Shown in pieces: positions 25,021-32,774 of a stretch of DNA of 38,725 nt. The position numbers and the translations under genes are program-made. Within the stretch, counting starts at the first letter, position 1, and the number at the start of each line of letters is the position of its first letter. The DNA comes from Actinomycetes bacterium (lineage in GTDB: Bacteria > Actinomycetota > Acidimicrobiia > Acidimicrobiales > JABEUL01), in assembly GCA_021777355.1 (NCBI GenBank), contig JAJYDO010000020.1, positions 1-38,725 on the forward strand. The letters are read 5' to 3'. The notes under the pieces are model-generated. The model was given only the letters and a program-made list of their open reading frames with translations, was not told the DNA's origin and ran no database searches.

Positions 25021-25668
25021 CTAGTCGCTTTCGGTGCCGAACCAATTCAAGCACCTGTCGAGCCCTATTATCTTTGCCCTGTCATGATTTGATTGGACCC
25101 ATTTTTCTCGGGTCACTATCCAATTAAGTGACTTCGCTGGCTTGCCTCTCCTGGCCCAAGTTTGGGTGCCATTTGCTTCATATCCCAGTTTTTGGCTGAC
25201 TCTGATCGAAGCAAAATTATCTTCATAAGCATCGGAATGGGCCTCATTGGCCATAAGGCCGAAAAATGCAAAGTCCAGTATCGCTCGTCTCACACTTGTT
25301 CCGATCCCTTGGCCTTGGAACTCCTTTCCAAGCCAAGAGCCGGTTGATATTGATCTTCTGATATTAAAATTCTCGCCTCTAATATCTTGTATTCCAATCG
25401 GGCAGCCGTCTTTAAAAACAGCAAAGTCCAGACACCAAGACTGCTTGTCAAAATTAGCCCGGTTTTTCCAAATATTTTGCAAAACACTTTTCTCCAGATC
25501 AGGCGATTTCAGGTCGCTCCACGGAGTTGAAAAAGGCATTAATTCAGGCTCATGAATACCTTTTCCGGCTAATTCCCCAAGTGCAAATACAGCTTCATCG
25601 TCTGGAGGTCTAAGCGACAAGTCGGCTGCTTCAATGCAAATATCAAAAAGAGGCCAGATGTCATTCAT
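25021..25668 (-). CDS. GNAT family N-acetyltransferase (RimJ/RimL-like)
   Basis: A 215-residue acetyltransferase of the GNAT superfamily. The acetyl-CoA binding loop is visible as GKEFQGQGIGTSVRRAIL (about residues 114-131), followed by the typical NFASIRVSQKLGYEANG segment, both closest to the RimJ/RimL branch that modifies protein N-termini or small molecules. It lies tightly between mltG (10 bp upstream) and hisD (about 10 bp downstream), so it is probably co-transcribed with both. The substrate cannot be read from sequence. Confidence 0.85.
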   Translation of the reverse strand: MNDIWPLFDICIEAADLSLRPPDDEAVFALGELAGKGIHEPELMPFSTPWSDLKSPDLEKSVLQNIWKNRANFDKQSWCLDFAVFKDGCPIGIQDIRGENFNIRRSISTGSWLGKEFQGQGIGTSVRRAILDFAFFGLMANEAHSDAYEDNFASIRVSQKLGYEANGTQTWARRGKPAKSLNWIVTREKWVQSNHDRAKIIGLDRCLNWFGTESD

Positions 25669-25678
25669 GGAATGTATT

Positions 25679-26779
25679 TTAAGGGATCAATCCTTGGGCT
25701 CGGGCAATGGCCTCATTGGCAAGTTGTTGTTGGTAAGTATCGGCAAACGCCTCAGCGCCGTTCTTGGATACGACGACAAAATAAAGCCAATTTCCAGTTG
25801 TAGGATAAAGCACATCTTTTAAATCATTTATATCAACCGTGGCAATTGGCGTGGGCGGAAGTCCTTTGTTGAGATAAGTGTTATAGGGGGAGTTTACTTT
25901 CAAGTCCTGCAAATTAGGAGGCCTTGAAGGATCACCAATTGCATAACGCACCGTTGAGTCCATTTGGAGCGCCATATTGGCCGCGAGCCTATTTAGTATT
26001 ACTCGGGCGACCTTTGGACCGTCACTTGGGATGCCGGCCTCTTCTCTGACAATTGAAGCCGTGATTATGACTTGATATGCGCTCTGACCATTTGAATCTG
26101 TTCCATCTGGGGTCATCCCGGCCTGGCGGGCAAATAATGAAAACTCATTGACCATGTCAGTCAGCAAAGTCGAGTCGCTTTCACCAGGGACTACGTCATA
26201 GGTAGCAGTTCCAAGTAGACCCTCCAGCGAGTTTATCCCGGGTGGTTCATAGGGAGAGCGGATCGAATTAGAAAGCTCAAGTTTCAAAAAATCTGCCGCA
26301 CTGTGTCCGGGAAGCATACCGACTCTGTCGGCCACCTGAGCGAGACTTAGACCGGGTGGAATAATTAAAGGTTTCATAATCGGTCCACCTCTAATGGTCG
26401 CATAGACAGCTGCAAAACTTGAAGGCTTTTTGAATGAATACGTTCCAGGGTGAAGAGTTGGAGGCTGGTGAAACTGCATGTAAACCCTAAAAGCAAAATC
26501 TGATTTAATGGCCCCGGAACTTGAAAGCTTGGAGACAATTCCAGACAAAGTATCATTTGGCTCGACAACAACATAAACACTCTCGGCAGTATTGGGTGCA
26601 CTCTCGGCCCAAGTGTAATAAAACCAACTCAGAGACAATGCAACAATAAATAGAGCGACCAGAGAGAGAATAAAAATCCTCTTACTGCGGACTTTTCTCC
26701 TTGCCTTTGTTCGAGAAATTGACCTTGGAGGGCCGGTTCGAAGTTTTGTGGAGGTATCGTTTGATTCTGTATCAGACAT
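25679..26779 (-). CDS. mltG: Endolytic murein transglycosylase MltG (YceG-like)
   Basis: A 366-residue membrane-anchored lytic transglycosylase that cuts nascent peptidoglycan strands. It has a basic cytoplasmic N-terminus, one transmembrane span (about residues 32-54, FILSLVALFIVALSLSWFYY), a LysM-like segment, and the catalytic domain with ITASIVREEAG (family catalytic glutamate), VILNRLAANMALQMDST and SPYNTYLNKGLPPTPIA. The usual EGYLFPDTY is altered to LEGLLGTATYDV, a variation worth noting though the catalytic glutamate is kept. ruvX lies 44 bp upstream, a common actinobacterial neighbour pair. Confidence 0.9.
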   Translation of the reverse strand: MSDTESNDTSTKLRTGPPRSISRTKARRKVRSKRIFILSLVALFIVALSLSWFYYTWAESAPNTAESVYVVVEPNDTLSGIVSKLSSSGAIKSDFAFRVYMQFHQPPTLHPGTYSFKKPSSFAAVYATIRGGPIMKPLIIPPGLSLAQVADRVGMLPGHSAADFLKLELSNSIRSPYEPPGINSLEGLLGTATYDVVPGESDSTLLTDMVNEFSLFARQAGMTPDGTDSNGQSAYQVIITASIVREEAGIPSDGPKVARVILNRLAANMALQMDSTVRYAIGDPSRPPNLQDLKVNSPYNTYLNKGLPPTPIATVDINDLKDVLYPTTGNWLYFVVVSKNGAEAFADTYQQQLANEAIARAQGLIP

Positions 26780-26823
26780 ATGGACAGTTTCAAACTTAGC
26801 TTGAAAGCAACACGGCAGATTAC

Positions 26824-27258
26824 CTATTCTCTATTTATCGACTCAAGGTAAGATTGAAGCATGATTGCAGCGGCATTCGCGTCAATTTTTCCCCTACGAT
26901 CCTTAGAAGATCGCTTGAGTCCACTTAAAGACTGAGAAGCAATTTTAGAGGTAAAGCGCTCATCCCAACCGACGATTTCAATTTCAAGCAACTTTTTTAG
27001 CCTGCTGACAAGTTTCATTGACTCTTGGGCCTTTAGGCCATTCGTTCCACTCAGGGAAACGGGAACGCCTACTACAACTAATGTAATAGCCTCCTCACTT
27101 ACAATTTCATCAATACATTTTACTAGTTGAGTTTCATCCTCATAGGGAATTATCCTGAATGGAGTAGCAACTAAACGATTCGAATCAGAAATGGCAAGCC
27201 CCACCCTTACTGTCCCGGGATCAACACCTAATACTCGACCGGTTATGTGCTTGCTCAC
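26824..27258 (-). CDS. ruvX: Holliday junction resolvase-like protein RuvX (YqgF)
   Basis: A 144-residue RNase H-fold protein of the YqgF/RuvX family, proposed to act in nucleic-acid processing such as rRNA maturation or junction resolution. Acidic active-site positions lie in GVDPGTVRVGLAISD at the N-terminus, in DERFTSKIA, and in the C-terminal KIDANAAAIMLQSYL. The start is GTG at 27258. The usual actinobacterial neighbour alaS is not adjacent; a flavin reductase gene lies 10 bp upstream. Confidence 0.92.
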   Translation of the reverse strand: MSKHITGRVLGVDPGTVRVGLAISDSNRLVATPFRIIPYEDETQLVKCIDEIVSEEAITLVVVGVPVSLSGTNGLKAQESMKLVSRLKKLLEIEIVGWDERFTSKIASQSLSGLKRSSKDRRGKIDANAAAIMLQSYLESINRE

Positions 27259-27268
27259 CTTCTTAATT

Positions 27269-27808
27269 TCAACCTCCGTAGTGCATTTTTGTGTCGTTCA
27301 TTTTTAACACCTTGGAAGAAAACTCCAATTGATTTTCCTTTAATGACTCATCGACAATCTCGCCGCCAACCACTTCTCCAAATACTGCATTGTGCGAAGA
27401 AAAGTTTGTAATACCAATAACGCTTACTTCGAAATAAGCTACGGCTGACTCCAAAACAGGAACCTTCAATAACTTTGTAAAATAAAACTTGTTTCCGGAC
27501 AGTTTCATTCCCTCAAAATCTACAACTGCTGCTTTGGCATAAGTTCTAGCCACTGCTTTGTCCTGTAATTGGATAAAGTTAAGGGAAAATTTTTTGGATT
27601 TTTCAATCAATTCCATAGTAAGCGAGCTTTTCTCTACTCCGGCTACCAATATTTTTGGCTCAGCACTTACCTGTGTCACCCAGTTTATTGTCATTAGATT
27701 TATTTTTTTATCATGACAACTTCCAATTAAGTATATCCCTGAAGGCATTGCCCAAAATATCCTCCTGCGCAACCTGTCAAAGTCATCAGAAAAGGATTCA
27801 GCATTCAT
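27269..27808 (-). CDS. Flavin reductase-like FMN-binding protein
   Basis: A protein of about 179 residues resembling the flavin reductase domain (split-barrel, FMN-binding) family, which reduces flavin with NAD(P)H, often for partner monooxygenases. Typical segments are FWAMPSGIYLIGSCHDKKIN, LMTINWVTQVSAEPKILVA and SKKFSLNFIQ. An ATG at 27808 is preferred; a TTG at 27814 would overlap the upstream lipoprotein-like gene as TTGA. It is packed 10 bp before ruvX. A flavoprotein gene lies about 1.8 kb away on the other strand, so a functional pairing is possible but unproven. Confidence 0.8.
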   Translation of the reverse strand: MNAESFSDDFDRLRRRIFWAMPSGIYLIGSCHDKKINLMTINWVTQVSAEPKILVAGVEKSSLTMELIEKSKKFSLNFIQLQDKAVARTYAKAAVVDFEGMKLSGNKFYFTKLLKVPVLESAVAYFEVSVIGITNFSSHNAVFGEVVGGEIVDESLKENQLEFSSKVLKMNDTKMHYGG

Positions 27809-27810
27809 TT

Positions 27811-28263
27811 TCAACTACTCCCTACTATTGCCTTGCTGACAGATATAGCATCTTGAATAAGGAGGAAAGATTTATTCATCGAAGCAATCTCAGCTTCAAT
27901 TTGAGACTTTGCAGCTGCTTTGTAACATGAAACACTTTGGCTATAAATTTGGGAATAGCCTAATGAAAGTTCATTTGTCACAGCTGTATTTGGGCTTGGC
28001 AGATTTCCGTTGGCATCTTGAACATCATTGCCTAAAACAACACAGAGACTGTGAAGAGAAGAAAGATCATCGCCTTTGATGGAGATTTTAATATTTTTGA
28101 TATCGGTAAGTATCTGGCTAGAAGACGAAATCAAACCGGTTCCGTCCATCCAAGACTTCATCCTTGACTGGGCACTTCCTGACATGTCGGCAGAGCAACT
28201 CGCACAAACTAAGCCAATGAAGATCAAAAAACTTAGCTTCCTAGCTTTGCCAAGACGCCTCAT
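27811..28263 (-). CDS. Putative lipoprotein or secreted small protein, unknown function
   Basis: A 150-residue protein with a basic N-terminus, a hydrophobic stretch (LSFLIFIGLVCA) and a cysteine pair resembling a lipobox (CASC; the -3 position is not canonical). The mature region is helical and S/A/N-rich, with two further cysteines (LHSLCVVL and SVSCYKAA) that could form a disulfide. It overlaps the tyrS stop by 4 bp (ATGA) and lies next to the flavin reductase gene, so it is translated as part of this unit. No family is recognised. Confidence 0.6.
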   Translation of the reverse strand: MRRLGKARKLSFLIFIGLVCASCSADMSGSAQSRMKSWMDGTGLISSSSQILTDIKNIKISIKGDDLSSLHSLCVVLGNDVQDANGNLPSPNTAVTNELSLGYSQIYSQSVSCYKAAAKSQIEAEIASMNKSFLLIQDAISVSKAIVGSS

Positions 28264-29543
28264 ACAACCTTCACTAGATGGGTTTTTGACTTTCCTGAGC
28301 GCAGCACCAGGTATTTGCCATGGATCAAAACATCTGATTTTATCCCGGCCAATGCATCCGGGACCTTGCTGTTATTAATGTACAAACCGCCTTGAGTAGC
28401 CAGCCTTCTTGCCTCGCCTTTTGAAGAAGTTAGTCCAGATTCTAAACAAAGATCGGCAATTTGATAATCGGAAGAAATTAATTTTGATGAATCGGCCTCA
28501 TATGTTGGAACCTCCCTGGAAAGAATTTCAAAATCCTCCGGAGAAAAAGACGCGTAATCTCTTGGTCCAAATAAATCTTTTGCCGCATCATTGGCTTTTT
28601 TAACTTCGGCGGTTCCATGGACCATAGCTATGACTTCATCGGCTAACCGCTTTTGGCCCCTGTGTGCTGAAGGATTTTCCAAAGTTTCTTTTTCCAACTC
28701 GCTTATTACTGTTTCATCTAAGAAAGTAAAATACTTGAGATAAGTTATGACCTGGCTGTCTTCCACCCTTAAAAGATACTGATGTAGCTCGTATGGACTC
28801 GTCATTTCCTTTGAGAGCCAGATTGAGCCCGATTCGCTCTTGCCAAACTTTGTGCCATCTGCTTTGACGACTAACGGTGTGGTCATTCCAAAAACTTGGG
28901 CATCTTTGCGGCATCTTCTAATTAAGTCGACACCTTGAACAATGTTTCCCCATTGATCACTAGCTCCACACTGAAGATTGCAACCGTAATTATCGTACAA
29001 GTACATAAAGTCATAGGCTTGCAACAACATGTAAGAAAATTCAGTGTAGCTTATGCCCTCTTCACTAGACTCTATTCGATTGCGAACGGAATCTCTGGCC
29101 AACATCTGATTAACCGTGGCATACTTGCCGACATCTCTCAAATACGAAATTACGTCTATTTTCTCCCACCACATCGAGTTGTCGACAACGTCAACTTGGC
29201 CCAATATATTATTCACCTGACGCTTTATCGCTTCGACATTTTCTTTAATTAGACTTCTTTCAAGCATGGGGCGTTCAGTTGATTTGCCACTGGGATCTCC
29301 AATCATTCCTGTGGCTCCTCCAAGCAAAACGACGATTTTGTGGCCGGATTGCTGAAATCTCTTCAACAGGCATAACTGCAAAAGTGAGCCAATATGAAGG
29401 CTATTTGCCGTCGGATCAAAGCCAATATATACAATTAGTGGATCTTTATTGGCCCCCGCTAAGAATTCTAAGAGTTCAGGAGAAGTAACTTGGTAGATAA
29501 GGGATCGCCAGCTCAAATCTTTGGCTAAATCGAATTGTGCCAT
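28260..29543 (-). CDS. tyrS: Tyrosyl-tRNA synthetase
   Basis: A class I synthetase of about 427 residues that charges tRNA-Tyr. The HIGH-type signature is PTANSLHIGSLLQL and the KMSKS-type signature is TKFGKSESGSI; YDFMYLYDNYGCNLQCG and DQWGNI are typical of bacterial TyrRS. The C-terminal S4-like RNA-binding region is visible from about residue 350 (KGEARRLATQGGLYINNSKV). The open frame continues to a GTG at 29564, but the ATG at 29543 fits the family N-terminus (MAQFDLAKDLSWR). It leads the long minus-strand run. The divergent neighbour starts only 41 bp away, so there is no room for a T-box leader. Confidence 0.94.
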   Translation of the reverse strand: MAQFDLAKDLSWRSLIYQVTSPELLEFLAGANKDPLIVYIGFDPTANSLHIGSLLQLCLLKRFQQSGHKIVVLLGGATGMIGDPSGKSTERPMLERSLIKENVEAIKRQVNNILGQVDVVDNSMWWEKIDVISYLRDVGKYATVNQMLARDSVRNRIESSEEGISYTEFSYMLLQAYDFMYLYDNYGCNLQCGASDQWGNIVQGVDLIRRCRKDAQVFGMTTPLVVKADGTKFGKSESGSIWLSKEMTSPYELHQYLLRVEDSQVITYLKYFTFLDETVISELEKETLENPSAHRGQKRLADEVIAMVHGTAEVKKANDAAKDLFGPRDYASFSPEDFEILSREVPTYEADSSKLISSDYQIADLCLESGLTSSKGEARRLATQGGLYINNSKVPDALAGIKSDVLIHGKYLVLRSGKSKTHLVKVV

Positions 29544-29584
29544 ATATATAGACTGCCACGCCACAACACGCTAGATTTCACTGA

Positions 29585-31015
29585 ATGGCAAAGTTTGTTG
29601 TAATTGGCGGATCGATTTCTGGATTATTAGCTTCAATCTCGCTTTCAAGGCAAGGACATGAAGTCAAAATAGTTGATCCAACTGCATCAAATACGGACCT
29701 TGACCTCGAAAAAAGATTTTCTTCCCGCCAAAAAGGAATGGCTCAAAGACACCACTCTCATGCGTTTTTGGCGAAATTGAGGAACATATTAAGGTCAAAT
29801 TTCCCAGATATATTAGACGCGCTTTTGGACGCAGGTGCTTTTGAAATGCCATTTATGGAGTTTTTACCCGAAACTATTTTGCAAAAAAATTCGGAGCCTG
29901 ATGACGTGGACCTAGTTGGAATCGGAGCCAGAAGAACCACCTTTGAGACCGTGATTTTAGGAATTGCCCAAAAAGAAAGCGGAATTGATTTTATTGCCGG
30001 TGAAATCTTGGGGCTAGTGGCATCAAAAAATACCTGTAATCCCACGAAGATTAGGGGAGTGCGAACAAAAAACGGAGATGAAATTTTAGGTGATTTAGTT
30101 ATTGATTGTTCAGGACGAAACTCTGAACGAAACAAATGGCTCGAAAATCTGGAACTTAGGGGGGAAACAATTGAAGAGTCCCCATGTCCTATCCAATATC
30201 TAACCCGGTTTTACAAGCTGCCCTCAAGTGCTTTATTCCCAGAACCCGACGGGAGATTCGCCGGCGATTTCGGATACATCAAGGTAGGTATTTTCCCTGC
30301 CGACAATGGTTTTTTTTCAACGACTGTTGGTTTAAATGACCGAGACAAGCAGCTCAAGGGATTAAAGAACCCGGAAGCCTTTGATCGTGCCATGTTAGCT
30401 TTTGAGCACACAGGCAAGTGGCTTCGAATAAAAGATGTAAAACCAATCACCAATGTTGAAGTCATGACAAAGTTAAAAAACCGAAGAAGGAGACCTGTTA
30501 CTCTAAATCAAGATGGCAGCTTAGTGGGTCTAATAGCTCTTGGTGATTCTCTAATGCATACAAATCCTCTTTACGGTCGAGGCTGCACCATTTCATCAAT
30601 GCAGGCCCAAGAGCTTCCAAAAATTATCGATAGATCAAATGATGAGACCCAGCTAATTGAAAACTGGAACGCCTATGTCGGAAAAGAGATCTTTCCTTAC
30701 TATGACATGGCAGTATTTCAAGACGCACAAGATTTTATGACCGGAGAAAATGGCGGAACACCTCCCAAAGGATCGTTGAGCTACGTAATAAAAGAGGGCG
30801 TGGTTCCTGCATCATATGTTGACGCGGGTGTATACAGGGCCTTTATCAAGGCATTTAACTTGATTGGAGGTCCCTTTGACTTGCTCAGCGACCCAGAAGT
30901 GCTGGCAACAATTAACAAAACAATCAGTAAAAGAGAATCGAATACCTGGCAATTACCAGATCCATTCGGACCAGCCCATGATGAGTTGGTAAAACTTATT
31001 GAAAATTCTCTATAG
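29585..31015 (+). CDS. FAD-dependent monooxygenase/oxidoreductase family protein
   Basis: A 476-residue flavoprotein resembling class A flavin monooxygenases and squalene epoxidase-like proteins. The N-terminal dinucleotide fold is FVVIGGSISGLLASISLSRQ (GxGxxG variant, second glycine replaced by serine). The acidic end of strand two is KIVDP, and the FAD ribityl motif is LIALGDSLMHTNPLYGRG with SSMQAQEL. The substrate pocket is not identifiable. TAGATT at 29572-29577 could be a -10 box directly upstream of the ATG, giving a leaderless mRNA. The acyl-CoA ligase gene follows after 42 bp with its own Shine-Dalgarno sequence, so the two probably form an operon for hydrophobic-substrate metabolism. 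Confidence 0.78.
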   Translation: MAKFVVIGGSISGLLASISLSRQGHEVKIVDPTASNTDLDLEKRFSSRQKGMAQRHHSHAFLAKLRNILRSNFPDILDALLDAGAFEMPFMEFLPETILQKNSEPDDVDLVGIGARRTTFETVILGIAQKESGIDFIAGEILGLVASKNTCNPTKIRGVRTKNGDEILGDLVIDCSGRNSERNKWLENLELRGETIEESPCPIQYLTRFYKLPSSALFPEPDGRFAGDFGYIKVGIFPADNGFFSTTVGLNDRDKQLKGLKNPEAFDRAMLAFEHTGKWLRIKDVKPITNVEVMTKLKNRRRRPVTLNQDGSLVGLIALGDSLMHTNPLYGRGCTISSMQAQELPKIIDRSNDETQLIENWNAYVGKEIFPYYDMAVFQDAQDFMTGENGGTPPKGSLSYVIKEGVVPASYVDAGVYRAFIKAFNLIGGPFDLLSDPEVLATINKTISKRESNTWQLPDPFGPAHDELVKLIENSL

Positions 31016-31057
31016 TGTTTATTTATCTGATTTCGCAATGAAAAGCTGAGGAGAAAA

Positions 31058-32599
31058 ATGTATCCAGGGACTTATGCAGTTACCGATCCTGATAAGGCCG
31101 CTATTATTATGGCGCGCTCGATGAGGACAGTTACTTATAAAGAGCTAGACACCGAGTCAAACAAAATTGCGCATTTGCTAAAAGAAAATGGCGTTGCCCG
31201 CGGAGATGTCATTGCAATTTTTGCAGAGAACATCTTCGAATACTTCTTTGTAACATGGGCTGCTCAGAGAAGTGGACTTTACTACACGGCAATCTCTTCG
31301 AGACTCACTCCCGAAGAAGTGAGCTACATTGTCAACGATTGTGGAGCAAAAGCATTTTTTACTTCGTTAGAAAAAAGTGGAACGGCAGCAAAAGCTCTGG
31401 AAGAATGTCCGGGAGTAAGTTTAAAATTTTGCATGGATGCAAGCGCGGATGGTTTCTTGGATCTTAAAGCGGAAAGCAAATCTTACCCTGGTGAAAAACT
31501 CGCCGATGAGGTAGAGGGAAGTGACCTTCTCTATTCATCGGGAACAACCGGCAAACCAAAAGGTGTGAAGCTGCCTATCAAGTTTTCAGAGATTGGCACT
31601 TCATTTTCTATCCAGCTTCTCCTAGGTGGCCTCTACGGCGCGACAGCAAAATCTATTTACCTATCCCCTGCCCCTCTTTATCATGCTGCTCCATTGCGCT
31701 TCACAATGGCAATGCAGCGAATCGGTGGGACAGCCATTGTTATGGAGCACTTTGATCCCATCGAATACCTGTCTTTAATTGAAAAATACAGTGTTACTCA
31801 CACCCAAGTGGTGCCGACTATGTTCGTGAGAATGCTCAAACTTGATGAATCTGAGCGAACAAAATTTGACACCTCTTCACTTAAATGCGTAATTCATGCC
31901 GCTGCCCCCTGCCCAGTTCCGGTTAAAGAGCAGATGATCAAATGGTGGGGTCCGATAATAAATGAATACTATGCGGGAACCGAAGGAAATGGTTTTGTGG
32001 CTTGTGATTCAAACCAGTGGTTAGAACACCGCGGAACCGTCGGAAAACCGCTTATGGGGAAAGTGCATATCTTGGATGAAAATGGTGAGACGGTGGAAGC
32101 CGGAGTTGACGGGACGGTTTATTTCGAAGGCGCTACCACATTTGAGTACTTAAATGATCCGGAGAAGACTGCCAACTCAAGAAACAAGAAAGGTTGGTCT
32201 ACTCTTGGAGATATTGGCCATTTAGATGATGATGGATTTTTATACCTCACCGATCGAAAGTCATACATGATTATTTCAGGTGGAGTCAACATCTACCCCC
32301 AGGAAGCCGAAAACTTGTTGATTACCCATCCAAAAGTCTTAGATGTTGCGGTTTTTGGGATTCCAGATCCCGAACTTGGCGAACAAGTAAAAGCGGTGGT
32401 CCAACCAATTTCAATGGATCTGGCTTCTCCTGAGTTAGAGCAAGAACTAATAAAATTCTGCAGGGAACATTTGGCATCTTTCAAATGCCCAAAATCTGTG
32501 GATTTCGAGGAGGAACTTCCAAGACACCCTACCGGCAAGTTATACAAGAGACTTCTTCGTGATCGGTACTGGAAAGAACACACTATAAAAATAGTCTGA
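31058..32599 (+). CDS. AMP-binding acyl-CoA ligase (fatty-acyl-CoA synthetase family)
   Basis: A 513-residue adenylate-forming enzyme of the ANL superfamily that activates a carboxylic acid with ATP and CoA. The P-loop motif LLYSSGTTGKPKGVKLP (about residues 161-177), NEYYAGTEGNG (A5 region), the hinge/A8 region YLTDRKSYMIISGGVNIYP and the C-terminal catalytic lysine segment PRHPTGKLYKRLL are all intact. A Shine-Dalgarno sequence GAGGAG lies 5 nt before the ATG. The acid cannot be predicted; FadD-like medium/long-chain, aryl or steroid-like acids are all possible. It sits behind an FAD monooxygenase gene. Confidence 0.88.
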   Translation: MYPGTYAVTDPDKAAIIMARSMRTVTYKELDTESNKIAHLLKENGVARGDVIAIFAENIFEYFFVTWAAQRSGLYYTAISSRLTPEEVSYIVNDCGAKAFFTSLEKSGTAAKALEECPGVSLKFCMDASADGFLDLKAESKSYPGEKLADEVEGSDLLYSSGTTGKPKGVKLPIKFSEIGTSFSIQLLLGGLYGATAKSIYLSPAPLYHAAPLRFTMAMQRIGGTAIVMEHFDPIEYLSLIEKYSVTHTQVVPTMFVRMLKLDESERTKFDTSSLKCVIHAAAPCPVPVKEQMIKWWGPIINEYYAGTEGNGFVACDSNQWLEHRGTVGKPLMGKVHILDENGETVEAGVDGTVYFEGATTFEYLNDPEKTANSRNKKGWSTLGDIGHLDDDGFLYLTDRKSYMIISGGVNIYPQEAENLLITHPKVLDVAVFGIPDPELGEQVKAVVQPISMDLASPELEQELIKFCREHLASFKCPKSVDFEEELPRHPTGKLYKRLLRDRYWKEHTIKIV

Positions 32600-32714
32600 A
32601 AACAAGTAAAAGGCCGCTTGTATCACATTTGTCACCGAATGTTGCGATTATTCGATATATACCACTTAGAGTGAATGAATATTTCAATTACAACATATCT
32701 TGTTGCATAACTAC

Positions 32715-32723
32715 TGGTATTAT
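32715..32723 (+). promoter_or_regulatory. Extended -10 promoter of the large secreted protein gene
   Basis: TGGTATTAT is an extended -10 element (TGn followed by a 5/6 TATAAT match) with no good -35. It would start transcription near 32730, giving a 45-nt leader with the Shine-Dalgarno sequence GGAAGGA (32762-32768) 6 nt before the ATG. Confidence 0.4.
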
Positions 32724-32774
32724 TTTTTAACTAAGTAACTGACTGGCCCACTAACAGTTCTGGAAGGATTTTTT

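Noticed and set aside
29544-29584. T-box or other tRNA-responsive leader upstream of tyrS
   Set aside because: Only 41 bp separate tyrS from the divergent gene, too short for a T-box, and no T-box sequence was seen.
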